From DAHUXN01 sp963729815 (GTDB lineage Bacteria; Acidobacteriota; Terriglobia; Acidiferrales; UBA7541), in the NCBI GenBank assembly GCA_963729815.1, contig CAVSPU010000003.1:214494-278493 (forward strand): a stretch of DNA of 64,000 nt. Reading direction: 5' to 3'. Numbering within the stretch: the stretch's first letter is position 1; the number at the start of each line of letters is the position of its first letter. A program made the position numbers and the translations under genes. Of the stretch, positions 33,027 through 42,297 are shown one piece after another. The notes beneath the pieces were generated by a model. That model saw only the letters and a list, made by a program, of their open reading frames with translations. It made no database searches and was not told the DNA's origin.

Positions 33027-33359
33027 TCAGTGCGGCAGCCCGCTCAATTGCGCAATTCGCAGGCTGTCTGGAAACACGAAAATCAAAATCATGATCAGGC
33101 AGAAAACCAGCGACGGCACGATGATCAGGAATAACCCAATCTTCTCGAACCGCAAGTGCATGAAGTACGCCACGATCAGCGCCGCTTTGATCAGCGAGAG
33201 GCCGATCAGCAGCGTCAACATGATGTGCGGCTCGAGCTTCAAGTATGCCAAGAGCGTTTCAATTCCCGTCAGAATCAACAGCCAGAACCACACCCACATG
33301 AATAATTTTTTCGATCCTGGCTCATGCGTCCCCGCCGCTGTTGCTTCGTGCGTGCTCAT
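33027..33359 (-). CDS. Cytochrome c oxidase subunit IV
   Basis: The 110-residue protein has three membrane helices (LFMWVWFWLLILTGIETLLAYL, IMLTLLIGLSLIKAALIVAYFMHLRFE, LFLIIVPSLVFCLIMILIFVF). The sequence IKAALIVAYFMHLRFE is diagnostic for CtaF/CyoD-type subunit IV. It stabilises the oxidase in the inner membrane. It starts 15 nt after the second subunit III-like gene. Confidence 0.9.
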   Translation of the reverse strand: MSTHEATAAGTHEPGSKKLFMWVWFWLLILTGIETLLAYLKLEPHIMLTLLIGLSLIKAALIVAYFMHLRFEKIGLFLIIVPSLVFCLIMILIFVFPDSLRIAQLSGLPH

Positions 33360-33374
33360 CGCGCGATATGCTCC

Positions 33375-34028
33375 TCAGCCTTTCAAATTGACGGACATCA
33401 AATATACCATCGGAAAAATGAACATCCACACCAGATCGACGAAGTGCCAGTAAAGCCCGCTCACTTCCACGTGATCGGCATTGAATTTCCGCCGGCCAAA
33501 TCCAAATGCGATGATGCACAGGTAAATCACGCCGATCGAGACGTGTACCATGTGCAGCCCGGTCAATCCAAAGAACGTCCCGCCAAATAGCGGGTCGCCC
33601 GGCTGGCCATTGACCACGAAGTGATTCGACCACGGCGTCACGCCCTCCGCGAACAGGCGGAACCACTCCATCAAGTGCAGCACCACGAACGCGATTCCGC
33701 CAATCGCGGTCAGAATGATGTAAATCACGGCCTTGCGAATCTCGTCGCGATGTGCCGCGGCAACTGCCATCACCATCGTCAAGCTGCTCGACAGAAGAAT
33801 GAAAGTCAGGAATGTTGCGTTTATGACCGCTGGTGAAAACTCGAACGGCCGCGGCCAGGTCGCGCTCGACAATCTCACGTACGCATACGCCAGAATCGCC
33901 GTCGAGAAAGTCAGCGAGTCCGAAAGCAGGAATAGCCACATTCCCAGCTTTTTCGTGTTCGTCGCAAACGGTGGCGCGCCGCCATCCCACGCCGTTCCCA
34001 ACAAGGTATCCATCTCCAGTTCAGCCAA
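33375..34028 (-). CDS. ctaE: Cytochrome c oxidase subunit III
   Basis: The 217-residue protein has the subunit III pattern: KLGMWLFLLSDSLTFSTAILAYAYVRL, VINATFLTFILLSSSLTMVMAVAAAHR, GTFFGLTGLHMVHVSIGVIYLCIIAFG and VEVSGLYWHFVDLVWMFIFPMVYLM, where the GLYWHFVDLVWMFIFP end is the family signature. It starts 3 nt after the other subunit III-like gene, giving two tandem paralogues. Confidence 0.93.
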   Translation of the reverse strand: MAELEMDTLLGTAWDGGAPPFATNTKKLGMWLFLLSDSLTFSTAILAYAYVRLSSATWPRPFEFSPAVINATFLTFILLSSSLTMVMAVAAAHRDEIRKAVIYIILTAIGGIAFVVLHLMEWFRLFAEGVTPWSNHFVVNGQPGDPLFGGTFFGLTGLHMVHVSIGVIYLCIIAFGFGRRKFNADHVEVSGLYWHFVDLVWMFIFPMVYLMSVNLKG

Positions 34029-34031
34029 GTG

Positions 34032-34691
34032 TCACCGTCCCAGCAATAAAAGTAAGAAAAGAAAAATCCACAGGCCATCCATAAAGTGCCAGTAAAGCGC
34101 CGTAATCTCCGTCGCCGTCTCGAGCGTCAGCTTGTGCAATCTGAGCCAGCCGGTGTACAACAGTGCGATAATTCCTCCGAGCAAGTGCGCTCCGTGCGCT
34201 GCCGTCAACACGTAAAAAAAACTGCTGCTCGGATTCGTCGCCAGATAGAAACCCTGCGCCACCATTTGCCGCCAGGCAATCAACTGTCCCGCAAGGAAGA
34301 GCAACCCCAGAACTGTCGTCACCGCCCACCAGTGGTGAAATCCTTCCCGGTCACCGCGTTTGAAAAGCCGCCGCGCGTAAACAATCGTCGCGCTGCTCGC
34401 CAGCAGGATCACCGTGTTCAGCCACAAAATCCTCGGAATCTCAAACGCGCGCCAATCGCTCCCCAGCCCTTTCCGCACGATGAACGCGCTGACGAGCGCC
34501 ATGAAAAACATCAAAATCGCGCCCATCGCAATCGTGATGCCGGTCACATACACGCGCTGGGGCAGGCCCGATCCGCCCCTTCCGCCACCGGAGGCTCCAT
34601 CGCCGTCATCCGGGCCGCCACTCCCGGGCGGTTTCGGTCCCCCACCCGCGAGTATGATTTCCATCTCGTCCGTTGTTGTACTATGCGGCAT
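34032..34691 (-). CDS. Second cytochrome c oxidase subunit III-like protein with Gly-rich N-terminus
   Basis: The 219-residue protein has a Gly/Pro-rich cytoplasmic head (GGGPKPPGSGGPDDGDGAS, residues 16-34), then helices ending in TALYWHFMDGLWIFLFLLLLLGR, the subunit III C-terminal signature, with AAHGAHLLGGIIALLYTG before it. It differs from its neighbour at 33375-34028 in sequence and head. It lies between subunit I and the other subunit III with short gaps, so both probably assemble in the same oxidase or act alternatively. Confidence 0.88.
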   Translation of the reverse strand: MPHSTTTDEMEIILAGGGPKPPGSGGPDDGDGASGGGRGGSGLPQRVYVTGITIAMGAILMFFMALVSAFIVRKGLGSDWRAFEIPRILWLNTVILLASSATIVYARRLFKRGDREGFHHWWAVTTVLGLLFLAGQLIAWRQMVAQGFYLATNPSSSFFYVLTAAHGAHLLGGIIALLYTGWLRLHKLTLETATEITALYWHFMDGLWIFLFLLLLLGR

Positions 34692-34710
34692 TCTTGCCCC
34701 TCAAACTCGG

Positions 34711-36462
34711 TCAGGCCTTGGCCACTAGTTCAGGCGCCAAATCTTGCGGAACATAGTCGTCCTTCATTCCGGGAACGCTATACTCGTATGGGCCGCGATA
34801 GATCGTCGGATAGTGGCCCGCAAAATTGTCGTGCGGCACCGGCGTACTCACCGACCATTCCAGCGTCGTCCCGTGCCAGGGATTTCGCTCCGCCGGCCGC
34901 CCGTGCTTGATGCTCCAGAAGAAATTCCAGTAGAAGAGCAGTTGCGCGCTCGCCGTGAAGAACGCCGCCACGCTGATGAAGTAATGCACCGAATGCAGCG
35001 GAATCAGGTAGTTCACGGATTCGATGCTCGAATACCGCCGCGGATCGCCCGCATACCCCAGATAATGCATCGGCATGAATATGCAATAGACGCCGAGAAA
35101 TGTGCACCAAAAATGAACCTTGCCCACCGTCTCGTTCATGTGCCGCCCAAACATTTTCGGGAACCAGTAATACGTCGCCGCGAACATGGCGAAGATCGCC
35201 GCTACGCCCATGATCAGGTGGAAATGGCCGATGACGTAATATGTGTCATGCAGATACAAATCCAGCGCCGGCTGCGCCAGGAAAATCCCTGACAATCCGC
35301 CGGTCACGAAAAGCGACACGAATCCGATCGCGAACAGCATCGCCGCCGTGAACTGGATTTTCCCGCCCCACAACGTCCCCAGCCAATTGAAAGTTTTGAT
35401 CGCCGACGGCACCCCAATCACCAGCGTGATGATCGAAAACGTCAGCGCGGAATAGGGATTCATCCCGCTGATGAACATGTGATGGCCCCACACTGTGAAG
35501 CTCAAGAAGCCGATCGCGCTCAGCGAGTACACCATCGCTTTATAGCCGAACACGGGCTTTCGCGAGAACGTCGAAAGCACGTGCGAAATGATGCCCATGC
35601 CCGGCAGTATCGCGATGTAGACCTCAGGATGCCCGAAGAACCAGAACAGGTGCTGCCACAGCAGCGGCGATCCTCCTCCGTGATGCAGCAATACCCCGCT
35701 CACGTCCAGATTGGCCGGAATGAAAAAACTCGTCATCGCCAGCCGGTCCAGCAGCAGTAGGATGCACGCCGCAAGCAGTACGCCGAACGCCAGCAGCGCC
35801 AGGCTCGCCGTGATGAACCAACCCCACACCGTCAGCGGCATGCGCATCAGCGAGAGGCCCTTCGCACGCAAGTCAATCGTCGTGCCCAGAAAATTCAGCG
35901 CCGACATCAGCGACGCACCGCAGAACAGCGCGATGCTCACCACCCACAGCGTCTGCCCCATCCCCAGCCCCGGTCCCGCGACTTCCCCAACCGCGCTCAG
36001 CGGCGCATAAGAGGTCCATCCGCTGATCGATGCGCCGCCCGGCACGAATGCCGACGCCAGCAGCACGACCAGCGCCAAAAAAGTGATCCAGAATGACAGC
36101 ATGTTGATCCGCGGAAACGCCATGTCTGGCGCGCCAATTTGTATGGGCAGAAAATAATTGCCGAATCCGCTCTGTGGCACCGTCGTCAGCACGAAAAACA
36201 CCATCAGCGTTCCGTGCATCGTAATCACGCGCAAATAATCTTCCGGCGATACGACCCCGTTTGCGAAACCCCACAGATGTGCGTTCGGCCAGACCAGGTG
36301 AATTCGTACGATCAACGACAGAATCATTCCAATCGTCACCGCCGAGATCCCCAGCAAAATGTATTGCGTCCCAATGATTTTGTGATCGACGCTGAAGATG
36401 TAGTGCCGGATCCAGCCCTTGGGCGCCTCCGAGTGGTGAATCGGGCTTGCGTGCGCGCTCAT
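34711..36462 (-). CDS. ctaD: Cytochrome c oxidase subunit I
   Basis: The 583-residue protein is haem-copper oxidase subunit I with about twelve helices: VITMHGTLMVFFVLTT (low-spin haem His), LFWFFGHPEVYIAILPGMGIISHVLS (CuB His-Tyr pair, HPEVY), GHHMFISGM, and LDLYLHDTYYVIGHFHLIMGVAAIFAMFA (haem His residues). The HPEVY tyrosine indicates an A-family oxidase that reduces oxygen and pumps protons. It lies in the order subunit II, I, III-like, III, IV. Confidence 0.97.
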   Translation of the reverse strand: MSAHASPIHHSEAPKGWIRHYIFSVDHKIIGTQYILLGISAVTIGMILSLIVRIHLVWPNAHLWGFANGVVSPEDYLRVITMHGTLMVFFVLTTVPQSGFGNYFLPIQIGAPDMAFPRINMLSFWITFLALVVLLASAFVPGGASISGWTSYAPLSAVGEVAGPGLGMGQTLWVVSIALFCGASLMSALNFLGTTIDLRAKGLSLMRMPLTVWGWFITASLALLAFGVLLAACILLLLDRLAMTSFFIPANLDVSGVLLHHGGGSPLLWQHLFWFFGHPEVYIAILPGMGIISHVLSTFSRKPVFGYKAMVYSLSAIGFLSFTVWGHHMFISGMNPYSALTFSIITLVIGVPSAIKTFNWLGTLWGGKIQFTAAMLFAIGFVSLFVTGGLSGIFLAQPALDLYLHDTYYVIGHFHLIMGVAAIFAMFAATYYWFPKMFGRHMNETVGKVHFWCTFLGVYCIFMPMHYLGYAGDPRRYSSIESVNYLIPLHSVHYFISVAAFFTASAQLLFYWNFFWSIKHGRPAERNPWHGTTLEWSVSTPVPHDNFAGHYPTIYRGPYEYSVPGMKDDYVPQDLAPELVAKA

Positions 36463-36514
36463 CGATTCCTCCCACGGAGGCCTGGCCTCGATTTAAGAGT
36501 CCTGAATATGATTT

Positions 36515-37357
36515 TCATTGCGCGTTCTGTGCCTCCATCTTCTTTTCCCACTGATCAAAATCCGCTTGCGACATCACGTGCATGATGGCGTGCATGTGGT
36601 AATGCCCCAGCCCGCACAATTGATTGCATGTGATTTCATAATCCCCGATCTTCTCTGTGCGGAAATGAATCGGAATAATCAGTCCAGGAACGGCATCCTG
36701 CTTGATGCGCAATTCGCGGACAAAAAAACTGTGAATCACGTCCTGCGACCGAATCATCAGTTCAATCTGCTGGTCCACCGGAACATACAAGTCCGAAGCG
36801 ACGATGTCGTCCTTTCCCGCTGGATCATTCGGATCCAATCCCAGAGGATTACCAACCGACGCGTCAATATCCGCCGGAATGATCTTGCCGAATTTGCCGT
36901 CCGGCCCAGGATAGCGGAAGGTCCATGTGAACTGCACTCCGGTCACTTCGACCTGCACCGCGCCCGGCTCGACTCCACCAAAGTGCACTTGCCCCCATGC
37001 ATGCGTCGCCAGTGCGCCCAGCCCGACGAAAATCACCAGCGTCGCTGTCGTCCAAACCACCTCCAGCATATGGTTCCCGCGGACGAACCGCACCTTCTGC
37101 CCGTGGTCGCGGTACTTGAACACCATCCAGGCCAGTGTCAACTGAGCCAGGACGAACACGATTCCCGTAACCACCAACGTCAGGAAAAATTGCCGATCGA
37201 TATCGTGGCCCACTGGCGTGATCGCCGGTGGGAACCACCATGTCTTTGCAATGTGGAAATAGAGCGTTGAACCAACGAGAAGTAAAATGACAAGTGCCAT
37301 CAATACGGCGGGTGCTGCAGAACCTGCATTCGATTTTCGCGAACCCATTTCCTCCAC
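36515..37357 (-). CDS. ctaC: Cytochrome c oxidase subunit II
   Basis: The 280-residue protein has two membrane helices (APAVLMALVILLLVGSTLYF; FFLTLVVTGIVFVLAQLTLAW) and a periplasmic cupredoxin domain. The CuA ligands are in SQDVIHSFFVREL and CNQLCGLGHYHM (two Cys, His, Met). No haem c CxxCH is present, so it is the plain rather than caa3-fused type. The GTG start at 37357 or ATG at 37348 are both possible (GGAGG overlaps). It is the first gene of the oxidase operon, 190 nt from tRNA-Leu. Confidence 0.95.
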   Translation of the reverse strand: MEEMGSRKSNAGSAAPAVLMALVILLLVGSTLYFHIAKTWWFPPAITPVGHDIDRQFFLTLVVTGIVFVLAQLTLAWMVFKYRDHGQKVRFVRGNHMLEVVWTTATLVIFVGLGALATHAWGQVHFGGVEPGAVQVEVTGVQFTWTFRYPGPDGKFGKIIPADIDASVGNPLGLDPNDPAGKDDIVASDLYVPVDQQIELMIRSQDVIHSFFVRELRIKQDAVPGLIIPIHFRTEKIGDYEITCNQLCGLGHYHMHAIMHVMSQADFDQWEKKMEAQNAQ

Positions 37358-37548
37358 TCCGAAAAGGTTGCGGCCTCAACGACAAACTTCTGGCCGCCGC
37401 TCCTCGCACACCATCAACACCACAGCAGCGTGACGCCTCGAATTCCCAAACGCCACATCATATACGGCACGCGCAAAAGATTTCAAGGATGATTCGCGGA
37501 TTTGTTTCGATTTTTTTCGCTCGGTCTTTCTTGCGGGTTGGTGCATTT

Positions 37549-37635
37549 TGGTGCGGTCGAGTGGATTCGAACCACCACGGTATTGCTACCGTCAGCCCCT
37601 CAAGCTGATGCGTCTGCCAGTTCCGCCACGACCGC
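37549..37635 (-). tRNA. tRNA-Leu (anticodon GAG)
   Basis: On the minus strand GCGGTCG starts the acceptor stem and pairs with CGACCGC at the 3' end, followed by A and an encoded CCA. The anticodon arm is TCAGC, loop TTGAGGG with anticodon GAG, GCTGA. A long variable arm and a GGTTCGAATCC T-arm follow, as in class II tRNA-Leu; total 87 nt. It lies between the oxidase operon and secG, on the same strand. Confidence 0.95.
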
Positions 37636-37672
37636 ACTTTGTCTACACTCGGGATTTCAACAAACGGCGCCC

Positions 37673-38083
37673 TTACTTATGTGGTACCGGATTCTGCTGC
37701 TTCGGCGTTTGCACCGGCGGAGGCGCGGGACGGCTCGGCGCCGTCGGCATGGTCTGCTCCAAGATGGAGCTTCCCTGCTCCGTCGTCGGCGCCCTCTTCA
37801 GTGAAAGCGCCAGCGAACTCATCATAAAAACGATCGCGCACCACGTCGTCGCCTTAGTCAAAAACGTTGCTGCTCCCCGCGGACCGAATGCTGTTTGGCT
37901 CCCCGCTCCGCCGAACGCGCCCGCCAAGTCCGCGGCGTTTCCGCTTTGCAGCATGATTACGAAAATCAGCAACAGGCACACCATCACGTGTAGCATCACC
38001 AGCACAAAATTGAAATTCCAGCCCAGCCACACCAGCAGCACTGCTGCGAGCAATGCAAGCGCCCATTTTCCTGCGTTCGGCAT
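37673..38083 (-). CDS. secG: Protein translocase subunit SecG
   Basis: The 136-residue protein has the SecG layout: helix FVLVMLHVMVCLLLIFVIMLQSG, the Gly-rich GNAADLAGAFGGAGSQTAFGPRGAATFLTKATTW, and a second helix (AIVFMMSSLALSL), then a Pro-rich C-terminal tail. SecG is the auxiliary subunit of SecYEG. It follows tpiA by 63 nt and precedes tRNA-Leu, an order common in bacteria (tpiA-secG-tRNA). Confidence 0.93.
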   Translation of the reverse strand: MPNAGKWALALLAAVLLVWLGWNFNFVLVMLHVMVCLLLIFVIMLQSGNAADLAGAFGGAGSQTAFGPRGAATFLTKATTWCAIVFMMSSLALSLKRAPTTEQGSSILEQTMPTAPSRPAPPPVQTPKQQNPVPHK

Positions 38084-38146
38084 TCCCTTACTCCTGTTAC
38101 TCCTGCTTCACTTGGGCCCCGCGTCTAAATTCTTCGAGGAGGCCGT

Positions 38147-38899
38147 CTAATAATTCACAATTTCTGAAAAGGCACGCGGGTCAAGGCTCGCTCCGCCCAC
38201 CAACGCGCCGTCGATGTCTTCCTGCGCCATCAAGCTACGGATGTTCCCCGGCTTCACGCTTCCGCCGTAGAGAATCCTGCACGCTGCTGCGCTGTCGCTG
38301 CCGAACCGCTTCGTGGCAAGCTGTCGGAGGAAGCCATGTGTTTCCCCGGCTATTTCTGGCGTCGCCGTTTGGCCCGTGCCAATCGCCCACACCGGCTCGT
38401 AAGCAATCAGAATACGCGAGAACCCCTCGGCGGTCAACGCTGCCATGCCGCCCGTGAATTGACGTTCCAGCACTTCGTCCGTCTTTCGCGCTTCCCGTTC
38501 CTGCAGGCTCTCTCCCACGCAGACGATCGGTTGTAATCCCGCCGCGATAGCCGCTTTCACCTTGCGATTCACGGTCTCGTCAGTCTCGCCGAAGTATCGC
38601 CGGCGCTCGGAGTGTCCCAGGATCACCCCGCGGCACCCGACTTCCACCAGCATCGGCATCGAAACTGCACCTGTGAACGCCCCTTCACGCTCCCAATGCG
38701 CGTCCTGCGCCGCGATCGTGATCGAACTTCCTCTGGCCGCTTCCACCGCGGCCGCAAGCGCTGTGAATGGCGGCACCACGACGATGTCGCACTGTTTCAC
38801 GCCGGCAACGAGCGGCTTGAACGCCTCAAAGAACGCCCGCGTCTCCGCTTGCGTCTTGTACATCTTCCAGTTCCCTGCAATCACCGGTCGCCGCACCAA
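38147..38899 (-). CDS. tpiA: Triosephosphate isomerase
   Basis: The 250-residue protein has RPVIAGNWKMYK, AAQDAHWEREGAFTGAVSMPMLVEVGCRGVILGHSERR, the catalytic Glu in LIAYEPVWAIGTGQTATPE, and the phosphate loop GGSVKPGNIRSLM near the end. It interconverts dihydroxyacetone phosphate and glyceraldehyde 3-phosphate. The start lies 5 nt after the pgk stop, so pgk and tpiA are co-transcribed. Confidence 0.97.
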   Translation of the reverse strand: MVRRPVIAGNWKMYKTQAETRAFFEAFKPLVAGVKQCDIVVVPPFTALAAAVEAARGSSITIAAQDAHWEREGAFTGAVSMPMLVEVGCRGVILGHSERRRYFGETDETVNRKVKAAIAAGLQPIVCVGESLQEREARKTDEVLERQFTGGMAALTAEGFSRILIAYEPVWAIGTGQTATPEIAGETHGFLRQLATKRFGSDSAAACRILYGGSVKPGNIRSLMAQEDIDGALVGGASLDPRAFSEIVNY

Positions 38900-38904
38900 A
38901 TCCC

Positions 38905-40122
38905 CTAGTACCGCGTCGTCAGTGCTTCGACGCCGGGTAGCTTTCGTCCGGCCAGGAACTCCAACGAAGCTCCGCCGCCCGTCGAAATGTGCGAAATTTT
39001 TTCAGCAACTCCAGCCTGCTCAACCGCCGCCACACTGTCCCCGCCGCCGACAATCGACGTGGCGCCCTTCGCCGTCGCTTCCGCAACTGCCTGCGCAATC
39101 GCCAATGTCCCGCGCGCATACGCCGGTTTCTCGAACATGCCCACCGGCCCATTCCACACGATCGTCTTCGCCGCAGCAATTTCCTTGCGGAATAAATCGA
39201 TCGTCTTCGGCCCGATATCGAGCCCTATCCAATCCGCCGGCGTCCCTTCGACTCCGGTGATCTGTGTCTGCGCACCTTCTTCCAGTCCGCGCGCCAGCAC
39301 CTGGTCGACCGGCAACACGATACGGAATCGCCGCTCGCGCGCTTCGCCCAGCAGCGTCAGTGCGAGGTCGGTCTTGTCCTCTTCCACCAGCGACTTCCCC
39401 GTCGTGTAACCCTTCGCGCGGAAAAACGTGTACGCCATCGCCCCGCCGATCAGCATCGTGTCGGCGATCTTCATCAAATTCTCGATCACTTCGATCTTGT
39501 CGGAAACTTTCGCGCCGCCCAGAATCGCCAGAAACGGCCGCTCCGGACTCGTCATCGCCTGCCCCAGATATTTCAGCTCCTGCTCCATCAAAAGCCCCGC
39601 CGCCGCTTGCTGCACAAATCGCGTAATGCCCACCACCGATGCGTGCGCCCGGTGCGCCGAGCCGAATGCGTCGAGGACAAAAACCCCGTCGCAAAGCGAA
39701 GCGAGCTGCCGCGAAAAATTCTCATCGTTCTTTTCTTCTTCGCCGTGGAACCGCACGTTTTCGAGCAGCATTACGTCGCCATCTTTTAATGCCTTGCTCC
39801 GCGAGAGCGGCCCCTCCCCCACGCAATCCGATGCGAAGACCACGGGCTTGCCCAGCAATTCCTTCAGCCGCTCCGCCACGGGCGCCAGGCTATATTTCGC
39901 TTCCGGCTTACCCTTGGGGCGTCCCAGATGCGAAGCCACTACCACGCGCGCGCCGCGCTCCATTGCCAGTCTCAGCGTTGGCAGCGTCGCGCGGATCCGC
40001 GTGTCGTCCGCAACTTTCCCGTCCGCCAGCGGCACATTGAAGTCCGCGCGCACAAACACGCGCTTCCCTTTCATATCCAAGTCGCGAATCGAGAGTTTGT
40101 TCATGTTGGTCGTGGCAGCCAT
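38905..40122 (-). CDS. pgk: Phosphoglycerate kinase
   Basis: The 405-residue protein has the N-terminal signature KGKRVFVRADFNVPLADGKVADDTRIRATLPTLR, ASHLGRPKGKPEAKYSLAPVAERL, and the nucleotide-site segments ILGGAKVSDKIEVIENLM and KTIVWNGPVGMFEKPAYARGTLAIA, then SIVGGGDSVAAVEQAGVAEKISHISTGGGASLEFLAG. It transfers a phosphate from 1,3-bisphosphoglycerate to ADP. A start six residues further in (40104) is also possible; no strong Shine-Dalgarno decides. It lies between gap (25 nt upstream) and tpiA in a gap-pgk-tpiA operon. Confidence 0.97.
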   Translation of the reverse strand: MAATTNMNKLSIRDLDMKGKRVFVRADFNVPLADGKVADDTRIRATLPTLRLAMERGARVVVASHLGRPKGKPEAKYSLAPVAERLKELLGKPVVFASDCVGEGPLSRSKALKDGDVMLLENVRFHGEEEKNDENFSRQLASLCDGVFVLDAFGSAHRAHASVVGITRFVQQAAAGLLMEQELKYLGQAMTSPERPFLAILGGAKVSDKIEVIENLMKIADTMLIGGAMAYTFFRAKGYTTGKSLVEEDKTDLALTLLGEARERRFRIVLPVDQVLARGLEEGAQTQITGVEGTPADWIGLDIGPKTIDLFRKEIAAAKTIVWNGPVGMFEKPAYARGTLAIAQAVAEATAKGATSIVGGGDSVAAVEQAGVAEKISHISTGGGASLEFLAGRKLPGVEALTTRY

Positions 40123-40147
40123 CGCGGAAATTCAGGAAGCCTGCGGT

Positions 40148-41152
40148 TCACAGCCGTTCGGCGATCAGCTTGATCAAATCCACGCACCGCGACGAATAGC
40201 CCCATTCATTGTCATACCACGCCAGCACTTTCGCGCAGTTCGTTCCCACGACTCGCGTGTAACTCGCGTCCACGATCGCTGAATGCGGATTCCCCCGAAA
40301 ATCGATCGACACTAAATCCTCTTCCGTATACTCGAGAATCCCCTTGAGCGCCCCCTCAGCCGCCGCGCGAAACGCCGCATTGATGCCTTCCGCCGTCGCC
40401 TGCTTCTCCGTCATCACCGTCAGGTCCACCACGCTCACATCCGGCGTCGGCACGCGCAACGCGTATCCGTCGAGTCTCCCTTTCAACGCCGGAATCACCA
40501 GGTGCAGCGCTTTCGCCGCGCCCGTCGACGTCGGAATCATCGACAGCGCCGCCGCGCGCGCCCGCCGCAAGTCCTTGTGCGGCGAGTCGAGCAGCTTCTG
40601 ATCGTTCGTGTACGAATGAATCGTCGTCATCGTCCCTACGGCGATTCCAAACGTCTCGTGCAACACTTTCGCCACCGGAGCCAGGCAATTCGTCGTGCAC
40701 GACGCGTTCGAAATCACGTGATGCTTCCCCGGATCATACGTCTTCTCATTCACGCCCAGCACCAGCGTGCAATCCGGATCCGTCGCCGGCGCGGTAATCA
40801 GCGTTTTTTTCACCGGCCCGCGGATATGCTTTCGCGCTTCCGGCCCTTTGTTGAACATGCCCGACGATTCCACCACGATTTCCGCGCCCGTCGACGGCCA
40901 GTCCACCTTGTCGAGTTCCTTCACTCGAAAAACACGAATGCTCCGGCCGTCCACTTCGATTGCCTCTTCCGAGGAAGTGACTTGATTCGGCAAGTTTCCC
41001 AGAATCGAATCGTATTTCAACAGGTGCGCCAGCGTTTTCGAGTCGGTGATGTCGTTCACCGCCACGACTTCCACTGCCTTGTCCCCGAGCGCTGCGCGAA
41101 ATATATTTCGCCCGATTCGCCCGAAGCCATTGATCGCTACCTTGACTGCCAT
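40148..41152 (-). CDS. gap: Glyceraldehyde-3-phosphate dehydrogenase (type I)
   Basis: The 334-residue protein starts MAVKVAINGFGRIGRNIFRAA (NAD site), has the active-site Cys in ISNASCTTNCLAPVAKVL, TTIHSYTNDQKLLDSPHKDLRRARAAALSMIPTSTGAAKA and WYDNEWGYSSRCVDLI near the end. I chose ATG at 41152, with GAGGGAGA directly upstream, over a 31-residue-longer frame. It is the first gene of the gap-pgk-tpiA-secG cluster. Confidence 0.97.
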   Translation of the reverse strand: MAVKVAINGFGRIGRNIFRAALGDKAVEVVAVNDITDSKTLAHLLKYDSILGNLPNQVTSSEEAIEVDGRSIRVFRVKELDKVDWPSTGAEIVVESSGMFNKGPEARKHIRGPVKKTLITAPATDPDCTLVLGVNEKTYDPGKHHVISNASCTTNCLAPVAKVLHETFGIAVGTMTTIHSYTNDQKLLDSPHKDLRRARAAALSMIPTSTGAAKALHLVIPALKGRLDGYALRVPTPDVSVVDLTVMTEKQATAEGINAAFRAAAEGALKGILEYTEEDLVSIDFRGNPHSAIVDASYTRVVGTNCAKVLAWYDNEWGYSSRCVDLIKLIAERL

Positions 41153-41379
41153 TCTCCCTCCGCGCGCAAAGATGTTCTGGATCCGGTCCTCTTCGATGAA
41201 ACCACAGGCGGCGTTGCCCAGCGATGCTAGGTCGCCCCGCCTCAAAAGTCAACGCGCCTGCCTGTCCTCGCCCTGCATATCCTGCTTGCCCCGAGACTGC
41301 ACGGTGACACGCAAAGGAACGTAGAAAGAGAAATGAGAAATGCCATGCTATAAACCCGCCGTTAATGAATGCTTCCCAC

Positions 41380-42297
41380 CTACCGCTCGACGCGCCAGAA
41401 ATGCCGAAGCTGAAATGTCTGCGCGCCGCGGACGTCCACGATTCCCCACAGCATCGAGCGATCGCATTCGGCGTGGTTACTGTCCAGCCCTGGCGGCGGT
41501 TCGGCAAAGCTTCGCGAGACGATGACAGCCTCCTCGGTGGCCGCGCGACGGACGGCTTGCGAGAGCCGGGAACGATAGGCCGGCTCTGCGCCGTCCAGAA
41601 TGTTCGAGAGCGTGAAGCCGTCAAAGAACTGGGCAGGACATGATTCCAGCCACGACGCCGCATCTCCCGATACGAATCGAACCTTCGGCGCTCCGGGCCT
41701 GGGATTCTCGTTCGTTTCGCCGAGCAGCAATGCCCTAGCGTACGGATTCGTGGCGTTTGGATGCCGCGCGAAGCCTCTTTCCAGCCGTTTCCGAAGCACA
41801 ACTCCAAATTTTGCCGGCAAAAAAGAAAGGAACTGCTGTGCATACATCGCGCGCAAAACCGGCGCGGACATCAGCGTGTCGAAACCGGCGTGGAAGCGCC
41901 ATGTGTCGAGATGCTCCCTCCAGAAAACCACCTGTTCGGTGACATCCGAGAGAGAAAGAAACGCGCGCACAACTTTTGCCCGCCAGCCTATAAGCGGCAT
42001 GAACGCGCGCATATAATTCATCGCCCGCTCGGCGTCGCCCGTCTCCGCCGGCCCGCCTTTGGCGCGCCGCTCCGCGTAGGCAAGTTGCGCTGGATTGATG
42101 TCGCAGGCCACGACTTCGTGCTCCTCGGCGAGCCGCAGCGCCGTGTCGCCCGCGGACGCGATGCAAAACACGCGTCTTCTCCCTCGGAACGCCGCGCGTT
42201 CAATCTCCACGTCTTCATACATCCGCCCAAAGAGCAGCCGCCGCGGGCCGTTCGACGAACCGAGGCGCCCCGCCTGCCACGCCGTTTCCAACTTCAC
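41380..42297 (-). CDS. DUF3419 family protein (BtaA-like SAM-dependent transferase)
   Basis: The 305-residue protein has an SAM-binding segment RRVFCIASAGDTALRLAEEHEVVACDINPAQLAYAERRAKG, with DINPAQ as the acidic motif, and FWREHLDTWRFHAGFDTLMSAPVLRAMYAQQFLSFLP plus FFDGFTLSNILDGA, a pattern of BtaA/DUF3419 proteins. BtaA transfers the 3-amino-3-carboxypropyl group of SAM to diacylglycerol to make betaine lipids; no btaB-like methyltransferase is adjacent, so the role here is open. Its start overlaps the DoxX-like stop upstream. Confidence 0.78.
   Translation of the reverse strand: MKLETAWQAGRLGSSNGPRRLLFGRMYEDVEIERAAFRGRRRVFCIASAGDTALRLAEEHEVVACDINPAQLAYAERRAKGGPAETGDAERAMNYMRAFMPLIGWRAKVVRAFLSLSDVTEQVVFWREHLDTWRFHAGFDTLMSAPVLRAMYAQQFLSFLPAKFGVVLRKRLERGFARHPNATNPYARALLLGETNENPRPGAPKVRFVSGDAASWLESCPAQFFDGFTLSNILDGAEPAYRSRLSQAVRRAATEEAVIVSRSFAEPPPGLDSNHAECDRSMLWGIVDVRGAQTFQLRHFWRVER

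Noticed and set aside
40746..41843. Minus-strand 365-aa frame spanning gap and DUF3419
   Set aside because: It overlaps two well-supported genes in another frame and has no domain.
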